The notes beneath the pieces are model-generated. The model saw nothing but the letters and a program-made list of their open reading frames with translations, did no database searches and was not told where the DNA came from. Below are positions 26,531-35,596 of a stretch of DNA of 64,000 nucleotides, in pieces. The stretch is from Acidobacteriota bacterium (GTDB taxonomy: Bacteria > Acidobacteriota > Terriglobia > Bryobacterales > Bryobacteraceae). Each line of letters begins with the position of its first letter. The first letter of the stretch is position 1. The position numbers and the translations under genes were made by a program. Location of the stretch: NCBI GenBank assembly GCA_029776225.1, contig JAKOTR010000053.1:434001-498000 (forward strand), written 5' to 3'.

Positions 26531-26585
26531 GAGAGGCGGCTCCGGTTCAGGTTTCAAAATCACACACCGGGGAAAGGGGGATGGC

Positions 26586-26747
26586 ATGGCAGAGGAGACA
26601 ATCAAGCGCAGCGTGGAGCCGGAAACCGGAGATGAGGATGAGATTCTCCGGCAATATTGCGAACACCGGTTCGACTACCACGCCTATATACAGCGCCGGT
26701 TGAGGGCGGAGTTAGAACCGCGCCGGGCCGTGGCAGGGCAGGCATAG
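26586..26747 (+). CDS. Second short protein of the pair, unknown
   Basis: A 53-residue protein (begins MAEETIKRSVEPETGDEDEI, ends RRAVAGQA) with an acidic N-terminal half and a basic C-terminal half (HAYIQRRLRAELEPRR), likely helical. AAAGGGGG lies about seven bases before an upstream ATG at 26581 and eleven before this one; the 26581 frame does not stay open usefully. It is 55 bases downstream of the other short gene and probably cotranscribed. No family recognised. Confidence 0.4.
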   Translation: MAEETIKRSVEPETGDEDEILRQYCEHRFDYHAYIQRRLRAELEPRRAVAGQA

Positions 26748-26837
26748 GTCCGGCGCACGCGGCCCCGGGACATGCGCGCTCTGCCGGCAGGAAGCTGACG
26801 CGGTGGAGTGCGCACCCCCGGGCCATTTTGCGCGCAC

Positions 26838-27671
26838 ATGAAACCACCGTTCAGTTTGGAAGGCAAAGTTGCGATCGTTACTGGTTCGGGGCGCGGCATT
26901 GGAAGGGCAATCGCGGAGAAGCTGTCGGCAACCGGAGCGTCCGTTCTCGTAAACGACATTGACGAGGATGCGGCGTGCGAAACGGAGTCGCGCATCCGGC
27001 AGGCGGGCGGCACGGCCGAGCACCTGACCGGCGATTTGACCGCTCCGGAGTTCCCCGACAAGCTGGTGAAGACGACGCTGGATCGCTTCGGCGGCCTGGA
27101 TATCGTCGTCAACAACGCAGGCTACAGTTGGGACTCCGTGATCCAGAAGACAACCGACGAGCAGTTCCAGGCGATGCTGGACATCCACCTCGTGGCGCCG
27201 TTCCGCATCCTGCGGGCGGCTTCCGCTTTCCTCCGCGAGGCGGCCAAAAAGGAGATCGCGGAAGGCCGCAGGGTGATGCGCAAGGTAGTCAACATCACTT
27301 CGATAGCGGGCACGGACGGCAATCCAGGCCAGGTGGGATACTCGTCGGGTAAAGCCGGAGTAATCGGATTGACCAAGACGCTGGCCAAGGAGTGGGGGCG
27401 CTATAACATCAACGTGAACTGCGTGGGCTTCGGGCTTATCGAAACCCGCATGGTTCAGCCGTGGACGGAAACGTCGGCGATCGAGATGAAGGGGCGCAAA
27501 ATCCGCATCGGCGTGCAGGAGAAGATGCTGGAAATGATGAAGACGGCTTGCCCCCTCGGCAGGCTCGGAACGCCCGAGGAGGCGGCCGGCGCCGTCCTGT
27601 TCTTCTGTTCCCCGCTTTCCGATTACGTGACCGGTGAGGTACTGATCTGCGGCGGCGGATTCCACTTCTAA
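26838..27671 (+). CDS. SDR-family oxidoreductase, FabG-like
   Basis: A 277-residue classical short-chain dehydrogenase. Cofactor motif VTGSGRGIGRA (TGxxxGxG), NNAG at about residue 86, catalytic Ser in NITSIAG and Tyr/Lys in GYSSGKAG. The C-terminal CGGGFHF is typical of FabG-like 3-oxoacyl reductases. The start at 26838 gives a standard length; an in-frame GTG at 26808 is possible. Substrate unknown. Asp in VNDIDEDA after the second strand suggests NAD(H) preference, which is inference. Confidence 0.9.
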   Translation: MKPPFSLEGKVAIVTGSGRGIGRAIAEKLSATGASVLVNDIDEDAACETESRIRQAGGTAEHLTGDLTAPEFPDKLVKTTLDRFGGLDIVVNNAGYSWDSVIQKTTDEQFQAMLDIHLVAPFRILRAASAFLREAAKKEIAEGRRVMRKVVNITSIAGTDGNPGQVGYSSGKAGVIGLTKTLAKEWGRYNINVNCVGFGLIETRMVQPWTETSAIEMKGRKIRIGVQEKMLEMMKTACPLGRLGTPEEAAGAVLFFCSPLSDYVTGEVLICGGGFHF

Positions 27672-27684
27672 GCCGCCAGCTTGT

Positions 27685-29124
27685 TTAGAGCCCGGCCCTG
27701 TCCCACAGGCTCTTGGCTGCGTAGCCGCGGAGCTCCACCTGCGGGCGGAGCTCGATGTAGCGGTCGAAAATACTCATGTAAAGCTCGCGCTCGCCTGGGG
27801 GAGGGGTTTCATAGAGGGCGCGCTGCAACGCGGGCTCCATCGCGGGCGAAACCAGCAGCACGGGCGCATCCGGTTTCTGCCGCGGCACGCCGGTCCACCA
27901 CTGGATCGAGGTGAACGACCGCAAATACCACGGCAAAGGCCAGAGGTTCTCGCTGCTGAAAACCGCCACCGGCATGGCGCGCCCTTCCGGGTGCGCCGCG
28001 GCAAGCGCTTCCAGGCGGGAGCGGATCTCGTATACGTCCCTGCTGGTCTGCGAGTACACGTAGGGACTGCTTCCAACGGCATACATTTGCAATATGCCGG
28101 CGGCGGCCACCACGGCGAACACAACCTTGCGCCAACGGAAGAGCGCAACCATACCCGCGCCCGCAAGCAGCAGCATTCCGCTCAGCGGGCTGAGAACGCA
28201 CCACGGCGTCTTGTAAGGAATCACCGAGTACAGAACAAGTAAGACCGCCGTATACCAGAGCAGAAACCGCAACAGCCGGGCGTCCCGGCGCTTCAACGCC
28301 ACAGCCGCTCCCACTGCGGCCAGGACTACCACAAGCGCCTCGGAGCGCAGCATCAGCCCGGCGTAGTAGTGCCACGGGTGAACGTGCGGGCCGCGACCGA
28401 ATCCGCGGCCCAGGTAGCCGGCAAAAGACCGGATGTATTCCACGGCGGCGCCGGGCTCCCTGAAAAACGACGTGATCGCCAGGACGAAAACCACCAGGGC
28501 CGCGCCTACACCGAGCGCCAGCACGCGATAGTCGCCGAGCTTGCGGGTCGTAAGCGCCAGCGCGGCGGCCATTGCGAGCACGGCCAGCGCCGCGGTCTCT
28601 TTCGCGGCGAACGCCAGCCCCAGACAACTGCCGGCAAGGATGGCCCAGCGCGCCCGCCCGGTGCGGGCGTACAGATATCCAAACGCGATCACACCCAGGA
28701 GAAAGCAGACCAGCAGCATCTCCGGGATGTAATAGCGGCTATAGTAAACGATCGCCGGCGAGACGGCCGTCAGCCCCGCCGCCGCCAGCGCCTCCGCGCG
28801 CCCCACCCCCCACGCCAGAAGCAGCGGCATCGCCACGAGCAGCAGTCCGAAGAAGACCGGCACGATGCGCAGCGCCTGCTCATCGAGATCCACGTATGTA
28901 CGGATGCCCCGCAGCCAGGAGGGAACCAGCGTCGCGTAAAGCAGAACCGGGCCGTGATAGTCGCGGGGATCGTAGTCGTAAACGCCGGTTTCCAGCAGCG
29001 TGCCGAACTTATCGGCGAGCACCGCTTCGTCGGCGTGCATCGGGCGGTCCGCCAGGTGGGGGAGCCGCAGGGCGGCGGCCACGCTCAGTATCCCGAGAAG
29101 CGCGGCCGCCCATGCGTATTTCAT
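27685..29124 (-). CDS. Agl23/TIGR03663-like GT39-type membrane protein
   Basis: A 479-residue polytopic protein with about ten membrane segments. The first loop carries MHADEAVLADKFG and the stretch YDYDPRDYHGPVLLY, characteristic of the TIGR03663 family (related to GT39/ArnT-type glycosyltransferases and to archaeal Agl23). Such proteins use polyprenyl-linked sugars on the outer face; the role here is unknown. ATG 29124 overlaps the stop of the discoidin-like gene by four bases (ATGA), so the two are coupled. Confidence 0.85.
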   Translation of the reverse strand: MKYAWAAALLGILSVAAALRLPHLADRPMHADEAVLADKFGTLLETGVYDYDPRDYHGPVLLYATLVPSWLRGIRTYVDLDEQALRIVPVFFGLLLVAMPLLLAWGVGRAEALAAAGLTAVSPAIVYYSRYYIPEMLLVCFLLGVIAFGYLYARTGRARWAILAGSCLGLAFAAKETAALAVLAMAAALALTTRKLGDYRVLALGVGAALVVFVLAITSFFREPGAAVEYIRSFAGYLGRGFGRGPHVHPWHYYAGLMLRSEALVVVLAAVGAAVALKRRDARLLRFLLWYTAVLLVLYSVIPYKTPWCVLSPLSGMLLLAGAGMVALFRWRKVVFAVVAAAGILQMYAVGSSPYVYSQTSRDVYEIRSRLEALAAAHPEGRAMPVAVFSSENLWPLPWYLRSFTSIQWWTGVPRQKPDAPVLLVSPAMEPALQRALYETPPPGERELYMSIFDRYIELRPQVELRGYAAKSLWDRAGL

Positions 29125-29801
29125 TGCACCGGCTTGCCGTAGACCTCGACTTCGACGTAGTGATTGAGGGCGTTCACGTTGTTGCCGTTGCTGATCAGCC
29201 GGACGTACCGCGCCTCGACTCCCTTGGCGTCGATCAGCTTGCCCTCGGCTGTTTCAATGTAGTTGAGGTCCTTGCCAATGCCCATTCCGGCGCTGTTGTC
29301 GTGATCGTTGTTGAAGATCGTGCGGACGTTGGTGATGAAATCGGGATCGTCGGCCACCTGAACGATGACGTCGTTGTACACACGCGCCTGCTTGTGGAAG
29401 TGCCAGATCACCACGGCGTAAATCGTGTGTTTGGCTTCGAGATCGATCGTCACCCTCTGAAGGCCGGGGGCGAGTTCGACGTAACTGCCGTCGCCGCCCT
29501 CTTTATCGCCGTCCGTTATCATCTCGAGGTCGCCGACGGTCGGGTCGGGGCCGCTGCACGTTACAGGCTTGTTCAGCGCCACGTTCACCGTGCCGGCCGG
29601 CGCCAGGAACGGAGGCCGCGGTTTGCCCAGCGGCTTTTCCAGATTCGGGACCTTAATGTTCTCCGGTGTGCCCTCGAACATCGGCTTGGGCAGCACCAGC
29701 GGGATGGGTTCCAGGCCGCCGGTCTGCGCCTCAACCGGCGCCGCGGCCAGGCAAAGCGCCAGCGCGGCGGCCGCGAAAATTCCACTGCGGATCAACTGCA
29801 T
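29121..29801 (-). CDS. Secreted discoidin (F5/8-type C)-like protein
   Basis: A 226-residue exported protein with signal peptide MQLIRSGIFAAAALALCLAAA. After a proline-rich segment, residues 75-225 fit a discoidin/galactose-binding-like fold: NVALNKPVTCSGP, ITDGDKEGGDGSYVELAPG, QRVTIDLEAKHTIYAVVIW and ARYVRLISNGNNVN. These domains bind carbohydrate. It sits between the HEAT-repeat gene (85 bases upstream) and the overlapping Agl23-like gene, probably one transcription unit. Confidence 0.82.
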   Translation of the reverse strand: MQLIRSGIFAAAALALCLAAAPVEAQTGGLEPIPLVLPKPMFEGTPENIKVPNLEKPLGKPRPPFLAPAGTVNVALNKPVTCSGPDPTVGDLEMITDGDKEGGDGSYVELAPGLQRVTIDLEAKHTIYAVVIWHFHKQARVYNDVIVQVADDPDFITNVRTIFNNDHDNSAGMGIGKDLNYIETAEGKLIDAKGVEARYVRLISNGNNVNALNHYVEVEVYGKPVQ

Positions 29802-29886
29802 ACCGATTGTGCTCCTCGGGCCGGGCCTTGCCTCCCCCTATGTAAGGGAAGCTGGCAGCGCAGCCCAAATGACTATTATTCCGTTA

Positions 29887-31845
29887 CTAGCGCTGAGCGA
29901 GCGACCGCCGCACCCTGTCGGCGGCCAGCTTGGCTTCGTTCGCCACGGACGCGTCCTTCATCGCCGCCTCGGCGATTTTCAGCGATTCGGGACAAGGGAA
30001 CTTGGGAAGCAGCGCCAGTACAGCCTTCTTCTCGTCCGGCTGTTTCGCCAGCGACATTGCTTCCTCGAGCAGAGCCGCCGTCGCGCTTGCGGAGCGGCCG
30101 GCGGCCGGCAGCCCGACGAGCCGGATGTACCCGCGCAGCGCCAGGATCTGGAATGCCGGGTTGGAATCTCCCTTTGCAATCGCGAGCAGGTCCGGCATCG
30201 GCGCCGGGGTCGGCCACTCGCTCAGGGCCAAGATGCCCGCCCGGCGGATCTCGTCGCTGCTGTCCTTGAGCGCGCTGCGGAGCACCGGGAGCGACTCCTC
30301 CCTGCCCATCTGCGCCATTACCTGAAGCAGTGATGCACGGACGGCAGTGTTTGTTTCACTCTGGTAGGCCGAGATCACCGGGGCCACCGGCGCCGACTCG
30401 GAGCGGGCTAAGACTGCGGAAAGCGCCCGCTCGGCCTCACGGCGGTCCGCACTTTGCGCGGTTCTGAGCACCGCGATGATCGCCTCGGCGTCGGACGGCG
30501 CGGCGGTGTCGCGCAGCGCCCGCAGCGCCTCCCGGCGGACGGTGCGGTCGGGATCCCGGGCGGCCTGAAGGAGCGCCGGAGTCGCGGCCGAAGTCCCACG
30601 CGCCGCCGCCGCCCGCATCAGTTCCACTCTCACCTTGGCGTCGCCTTCCGGAATGCCGGCGACCACGGCTTCATCCACGCCCTCGCCAGTGAGGCGGTTG
30701 AGCGCTTCGCGGGCGGCGTTCTGCTCCGCGGCTTCAGTTGCCGTCGCGGCCGTTTCCGCCAGGATTCTTACAGCCGGCCGGCCGCCGAGCCGCCCCATGC
30801 CCTCGAGCGCGGCCAGACGGACTTCCAGCGTGCTGTCCTTGAGCGCGTTCACGAACACCGGCTGCGCCGCGGCATCGCCGCGGTCCGACAAGGCCGCAAG
30901 AATGCGCACTCTCGCCAGCGCGTCCGCGCTGCTCATGCGCTCGCTGAGCAGTTTCGTCACTTCAGGGCCCTGAATCGTGGCGAGCTGGCGAATCGCCTGC
31001 GCCTGCACTGCGGGCTCGGCCGCCTTCAGCGCTTCGGCCAGCAGCGGCACGGCATCTTTGCCGCCCGACACAGCCAGCCCGCGCAGCGCACCGATGCGAA
31101 TCATCTCCGGCTCTCCGGGCGCGCTCAGTTGCTTGTAGATCGCGAATGCGCCCTTCTTGTCTCCGCGCGCCACCAGGGCGTCCGCCGCGCGCAGGTACGC
31201 GTCATCGGCCTCCGCACGCACGGCGCCCGAGGTCTTCAACCGGACGTCGGCCAGGGCCTTCGCCGCCTGGGGCGTGCCAATATCGCCCAGAGCTGCGGCG
31301 GCAGCCGCGGCAACGGCAGCATCGGAGCCGGTTACCAGCGTTCTCAGAGCCGGAACCGCCAGGTTGTCCTTGCGCTGCCCCAGCGTGTTAATGATCCCGA
31401 CCTGCACCCTGCCTTTGGTTTTCGGCAGCATCGATCTCAGCGCTTTGTCCACAGCCGCGCCGGGAATCCGCTCCAGCGCATACCGCGCCATGTCGGCCGT
31501 CTCTTCCGAGCCCAGCATCTTCGTCAACACCGGGACCGAGGCGGTGGAACCGATGAGCATCAGGTGACGGCAGACCTGGTCTTTGCCCGCCCGCGTGGCG
31601 TTGGATTCCAGGAACTTGATGAAGGCGGTCTCCATCGTCTTTCTCTTTTCAGGAGACGCCGATTCCCTATAGACGATGGCTTGGAGGCTTATCAGAGCGG
31701 CGCGGTCGTGACCCACTTCATAGGTTGCAAGTTTGGCCAGCGCCTCATCGAAACTCATGGACGGCGGGCCGCCCGCTTCCTGCCCGGCGGACGGAACCAC
31801 CAGGGCTGCAGTCAATAACCAAACAATAAATACTGCCGTTCTCAT
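29887..31845 (-). CDS. Secreted HEAT-repeat protein
   Basis: A 652-residue protein with a signal peptide (MRTAVFIVWLLTAALVVPSAGQ) and about a dozen HEAT/PBS-lyase-type helical repeats from residue 100 to the end, e.g. SVPVLTKMLGSEETADMARYAL, VRLAALEGMGRLG and IRRAGILALSEW. HEAT solenoids are protein-binding scaffolds with no catalysis; being exported, this one probably works in the periplasm. It starts 16 bases after the stop of the upstream Gfo/Idh gene. Confidence 0.9.
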   Translation of the reverse strand: MRTAVFIVWLLTAALVVPSAGQEAGGPPSMSFDEALAKLATYEVGHDRAALISLQAIVYRESASPEKRKTMETAFIKFLESNATRAGKDQVCRHLMLIGSTASVPVLTKMLGSEETADMARYALERIPGAAVDKALRSMLPKTKGRVQVGIINTLGQRKDNLAVPALRTLVTGSDAAVAAAAAAALGDIGTPQAAKALADVRLKTSGAVRAEADDAYLRAADALVARGDKKGAFAIYKQLSAPGEPEMIRIGALRGLAVSGGKDAVPLLAEALKAAEPAVQAQAIRQLATIQGPEVTKLLSERMSSADALARVRILAALSDRGDAAAQPVFVNALKDSTLEVRLAALEGMGRLGGRPAVRILAETAATATEAAEQNAAREALNRLTGEGVDEAVVAGIPEGDAKVRVELMRAAAARGTSAATPALLQAARDPDRTVRREALRALRDTAAPSDAEAIIAVLRTAQSADRREAERALSAVLARSESAPVAPVISAYQSETNTAVRASLLQVMAQMGREESLPVLRSALKDSSDEIRRAGILALSEWPTPAPMPDLLAIAKGDSNPAFQILALRGYIRLVGLPAAGRSASATAALLEEAMSLAKQPDEKKAVLALLPKFPCPESLKIAEAAMKDASVANEAKLAADRVRRSLAQR

Positions 31846-31861
31846 GTGACCTTCCTCTGGA

Positions 31862-33142
31862 TCAAATGCGCCACGGGCTGCGCATCGGCCGCGATAGCAT
31901 GCGCTCCGCTTCGGGATCGCCGATGATTTTCTCGTTCACGGGATCCCACCTGATTTTGCGGCCCAGCAGAATGGAGATGAGCCCCAGGTATCCGGGAGTC
32001 GCGGATCTCAGCGCGACATCGGCCGGCGTCAACGTCCGGCGCCTCGTCTTCACGCATTCCAGAAATTGCCGGTGGTGGCCCGGAGACCGTTCCAAATGAA
32101 TCTCGCTGGGACGCAGTTTGGCCGTCAGCAGGCTCTTCGGATGGGCATCGATGCCGGCCCGGTCCACCCAGATCCACCCCTCATCGCCGATCCATTTCGT
32201 TCCGAGCTTGAAATTGAAATCCGGGTAGCCGCCTGAGACTTGCATCGTCACGCCGGAGGGGTATTTCGCAAAAACGCGGAATTTCGCCGGCGCATTCCAC
32301 ACGCTGTTTACCTTTTCGAACTCGCCGGTCCCCTCGACTTCCACCGGTCCGGAATTGTCCAGCCCGAGGCCCCAGTGCGCGATATCGATGTGATGACCGA
32401 TCCAGTCCATCAACAACCCGCCGCCGTAGTCGAGGTTCCAGCGCCAGGTCTTGTGCACTCGCGCCGGACAATAGGGCGCCCACGGGGCAGGACCGAGCCA
32501 ACGGTCCCAATCGAGTTCCGGCGGAGGCGGAGACGGCTTGTCCAGGTGCGCCGTCTTGTCCCAATCCAGCAAGCCGCCGGGAAGCGCTACTTCCACCTTG
32601 CTCACCTTGCCGATGCGCCCGTTCAGCACCAGTTCGCAGGCGAACCGGAACTGGCTCACCGACCGCTGCCAGCTCCCCGTCTGCCAGACGCGCCCGTAGC
32701 GCGCCACGGCATCGCGAATCGCCACGCCCTCGGCGAAGTTGTGCGCCAGCGGCTTTTCTCCGTAGATGTCCTTACCCGCCCGCGCGGCGGCCACCGAAAG
32801 GATGCCGTGCCAGTGGTCCGGCACGGAGAGCACCACCGCGTCGATGTCCTTGCGCTCGAGCACTTCCTCGTAATTGCGGTAAGCGACGCAGTCCTTGTTG
32901 CCGTATTTGGCGTTCACCGTTTCGAGCGCCTGTTTCAGATGATTGGCGTCGATGTCGCAAACGGCCACGAGTTGCGCGCCCGGCTCCTCGAGAATGCTGT
33001 TGACGTTGTTGCCGCCCTGCCATCCCGTGCCGATGCAGGCGGTGACAACGCGTTCACTCGGCGCTACGGCGCCGTTCTTGCCGAGGGCCGTGGCCGGGAT
33101 CAACGCCGGAAACGCCAAAAACTCCCTTCGGCTGATTTTCAT
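31862..33142 (-). CDS. Gfo/Idh/MocA family oxidoreductase, Tat-exported (copy B)
   Basis: A 426-residue NAD(P)-dependent sugar-oxidoreductase-like protein with a Tat leader (KISRREFLAFPALIPATALG), which sets the start at 33142. The Rossmann domain has ACIGTGWQGGNN and VCDIDAN; the signature lysine is in YGEKPLAHN; the substrate half includes DWIGHHIDIAHWGLG. Exported members bind a tightly held cofactor or act on surface sugars. It follows copy A by 59 bases; the two end in near-identical tails (MRSPWRI, MRSPWRL), pointing to an old duplication. Confidence 0.9.
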   Translation of the reverse strand: MKISRREFLAFPALIPATALGKNGAVAPSERVVTACIGTGWQGGNNVNSILEEPGAQLVAVCDIDANHLKQALETVNAKYGNKDCVAYRNYEEVLERKDIDAVVLSVPDHWHGILSVAAARAGKDIYGEKPLAHNFAEGVAIRDAVARYGRVWQTGSWQRSVSQFRFACELVLNGRIGKVSKVEVALPGGLLDWDKTAHLDKPSPPPPELDWDRWLGPAPWAPYCPARVHKTWRWNLDYGGGLLMDWIGHHIDIAHWGLGLDNSGPVEVEGTGEFEKVNSVWNAPAKFRVFAKYPSGVTMQVSGGYPDFNFKLGTKWIGDEGWIWVDRAGIDAHPKSLLTAKLRPSEIHLERSPGHHRQFLECVKTRRRTLTPADVALRSATPGYLGLISILLGRKIRWDPVNEKIIGDPEAERMLSRPMRSPWRI

Positions 33143-33201
33143 GGCACACTCCCTCCCTTCATGCCCCTGTGATGCTCGCTCCGGTGACGGGCCGCACGTT
33201 C

Positions 33202-34500
33202 TCACAACCGCCACGGACTCCGCATCGAGCGCGCCAGCATACGGTTCGCCTCGGGGTCATCGACAAATTCTTCCTTCACCGGATCCCACCGCAGCTTGCG
33301 CCCGAGCCTCATGGCGATATCGGCCTGCTGGCACACCATTTCCCCATGCGCCGCGGCATCGATGTTCGAGATCGGCTGCTGCCGCGTGCGGATGGCGTCA
33401 AGGAAATTCCTGCGGTGGTTGTCGCTCTTGATGACTTTCTTCTCGTGGGGCTTGATGATCTCGTGCATCAGCCGCTCGGGGTGCGTGCGCATGCCCTGGC
33501 GGCTGACATAGATCCAGCCCTCCGTGCCGAACATCACGCTGGCCATCCCGCCGAAATGGAACTGCTGGGCTCTCTTCTTCGCCGTCTCCAGGTCCATGTG
33601 AATCACCCGGACGCCGTTGGCGTACCTGTGCTCGGCCGTCCAGGAATACGCGACGTCGCGGATATCGTCATAGAAAAGCCCCGTGGCTTCCGTTTCGATA
33701 GGCGTTGTATCGTCGCATCCGGCGACCCACTGGGCGATATCGACGTCGTGAATCCCCCAGGCGCCGCTCAGGCACCCGAGACCGTAGTCGTGGATCATCA
33801 TCCAGGTGCGCGACACGCGCTCGGGAGTGTAATCCACCCATGGCGCCGGGCCGAGCCACATGTCGTAGTCGAAGCCCTCCGGCGGTTTTTGTGCCGGCTC
33901 CTCGGGAATCCTGGGGCCCCGGTTCCCTCCCGCCGAACCAATCATGACGGTCTTCAGCTCGCCGATTCGCCCGTTCAGGATCAGCTCACACGTATGCCGG
34001 TAGGCCCTGTCCGAGCGCTGCTGGGTGCCCAACTGGAACACCACTCCGTAGCGCTTCACCGCCTCGCGTATGGCCTTGGCTTCGGCCACGCTCACGCCGA
34101 TCGGCTTCTCGTAGTACATGTGCTTGCCGCGGCGCGCGGCCTCGATGCCGATCAGCGCGTGCCAGTGCTCCGGCGTTGCGATCATCACCGCGTCGATGTC
34201 GGTGCGCGCCAGCAGCTCGCGGAAGTCGTTGTACGTCGCGCAGCCCTTGTCGCCGTAGCGGGCATCCACCATGTCCCGGGCCTTGTCTCGCGCCTCCTTC
34301 CGCACATCGCAAATTGCCACCACGCGAACATCCGGCTGCTGGAGAAATCCGCGAACGTGGCCTGAGCCCATGCCGCCCACGCCGATCATACCCATCACAA
34401 TCTTGTCGCTGGGCGCGACCGCGCCCGCCCGCCCGAGAGCGCGCGCGGGAACGATCATCGGGAAGCCGAGCACGGCCCCCAGGAACTGCCGCCTCTGCAT
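33202..34500 (-). CDS. Gfo/Idh/MocA family oxidoreductase, Tat-exported (copy A)
   Basis: A 432-residue oxidoreductase, first gene of the five-gene minus-strand cluster. Start 34500 has AGCAGGAGGCGCC before it and begins MQRRQFLGAVLGF, a Tat-like leader. Rossmann motif MIGVGGMGSGHV and AICDVRKEA; EKP motif YYEKPIGVS; substrate-domain WGIHDVDIAQW. Divergent from the IclR regulator, which may control it. Confidence 0.9.
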   Translation of the reverse strand: MQRRQFLGAVLGFPMIVPARALGRAGAVAPSDKIVMGMIGVGGMGSGHVRGFLQQPDVRVVAICDVRKEARDKARDMVDARYGDKGCATYNDFRELLARTDIDAVMIATPEHWHALIGIEAARRGKHMYYEKPIGVSVAEAKAIREAVKRYGVVFQLGTQQRSDRAYRHTCELILNGRIGELKTVMIGSAGGNRGPRIPEEPAQKPPEGFDYDMWLGPAPWVDYTPERVSRTWMMIHDYGLGCLSGAWGIHDVDIAQWVAGCDDTTPIETEATGLFYDDIRDVAYSWTAEHRYANGVRVIHMDLETAKKRAQQFHFGGMASVMFGTEGWIYVSRQGMRTHPERLMHEIIKPHEKKVIKSDNHRRNFLDAIRTRQQPISNIDAAAHGEMVCQQADIAMRLGRKLRWDPVKEEFVDDPEANRMLARSMRSPWRL

Positions 34501-34724
34501 GGCGCCTCCTGCTCCAAAACCTCTAACTTGAATGGTATCCAACTACGCCAGGAAAACGAGATATGGCCAGGCGAACGGCCTGCCGCCCATCTCATTCCCT
34601 CGAGGTGTCCTTTTTCCGGTTAGATACGCTTTTGTCCCGTCCGGGGACACACACTTCGCGCATTCGCATCATACGGTAGGCGGGAGCCAGGTTCAATCCG
34701 GAAAAGGGAGTTTCGAGCCGAGGC

Positions 34725-34738
34725 TCCAATAGGTTGGA
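34725..34738. promoter_or_regulatory. Inverted repeat TCCAA-N4-TTGGA before the IclR gene
   Basis: Perfect 5+4+5 inverted repeat 21 bases before the IclR-family start, overlapping the probable promoter (TAAAAT at 34748-34753). Two further TCCAA half-sites lie at 34513 and 34538 near the divergent oxidoreductase gene. A regulator-binding site for autoregulation and for the divergent operon is plausible. Confidence 0.4.
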
Positions 34739-34758
34739 TTTATTGTGTAAAATGAGCC

Positions 34759-35580
34759 TTGGCCTTGAAGAACCTCAAGACGCCTTCCTTGCCGGCCGTC
34801 CAGCGGGCCATGGCCGTGCTGGAAGAGATCGCCCAGTCGCGAAGCGGCCTCAGCCTCACCGAGCTTACCCAAAAGCTCAAGCTGCCCCGCAGCTCGATGC
34901 ACTGCCTGCTCGTCACGCTCGAGCGCTGCGGTTATATCCAGCGCGGAACCGCCCGGGGCCGGTATCATTTCGGGGCCAAGGTCTTCTCCCTCATGAACCT
35001 GGCGCTGGGAGGCGTCGGATTGCGGGAGGTGGCCAAACCCTACCTACGCAATCTGGTGAGGCGCACCGGGCTCACGGCGCACATGGCCATCCTCGCGCAC
35101 GACCAGGCGGTGCTCATCGAGCAGATGGTTCCCACCGGAGTCTTCCGGGTATCCACCTGGCTAGGCAAGAGCCTGGAAGTGAACTGCTCCGCGCTGGGAA
35201 AAGCCCTCATCGCCTGGCTGCCCGAGGAAGACCTGAACCGCATCGTTCGCGATCACGCCTTCCCGAGGTTGAACGAGAACACCATCGTCTCCCCCCGCAA
35301 GCTGTTCGAGGAGCTCGCCCGCACCCGCAAGAACGGCTACTCGATCGACGACGAGGAAGCCGATATCGGCAGCCGCTGCCTGGGCGCTCCGGTGCTCAAC
35401 TCCGAAGGCAGGGTCGTAGCCGCCATCAGCGTGATGGGCACGACGAGCCAGGTCACGCCGGAAAACATCCCCGCGCTCGCCGCGGAATTGAAGCGAACGG
35501 CCGCCGCCATTTCGGAGAGCCTCGGCTACGGCTGCGAATCCGACCCGGCCGTGGAACCCCCAGCCGCAACCGGGCTCTGA
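34759..35580 (+). CDS. IclR-family transcriptional regulator
   Basis: A 273-residue IclR-type regulator: winged helix at residues 12-65 (LSLTELTQKLKLPRSSMHCLL is the helix-turn-helix) and an effector domain at 80-260 (GLTAHMAILAHDQAVLIEQM, VNCSALGKALIAWL, GAPVLNSEGRVVAAISVMG). Start TTG 34759 gives MALKNLKTP; a TAAAAT lies so close (five bases) that the transcript could be nearly leaderless. It is divergent from the Gfo/Idh cluster and convergent with the CoA transferase. Effector unknown. Confidence 0.92.
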   Translation: MALKNLKTPSLPAVQRAMAVLEEIAQSRSGLSLTELTQKLKLPRSSMHCLLVTLERCGYIQRGTARGRYHFGAKVFSLMNLALGGVGLREVAKPYLRNLVRRTGLTAHMAILAHDQAVLIEQMVPTGVFRVSTWLGKSLEVNCSALGKALIAWLPEEDLNRIVRDHAFPRLNENTIVSPRKLFEELARTRKNGYSIDDEEADIGSRCLGAPVLNSEGRVVAAISVMGTTSQVTPENIPALAAELKRTAAAISESLGYGCESDPAVEPPAATGL

Positions 35581-35596
35581 ACCGAGCTGCGTCCTC

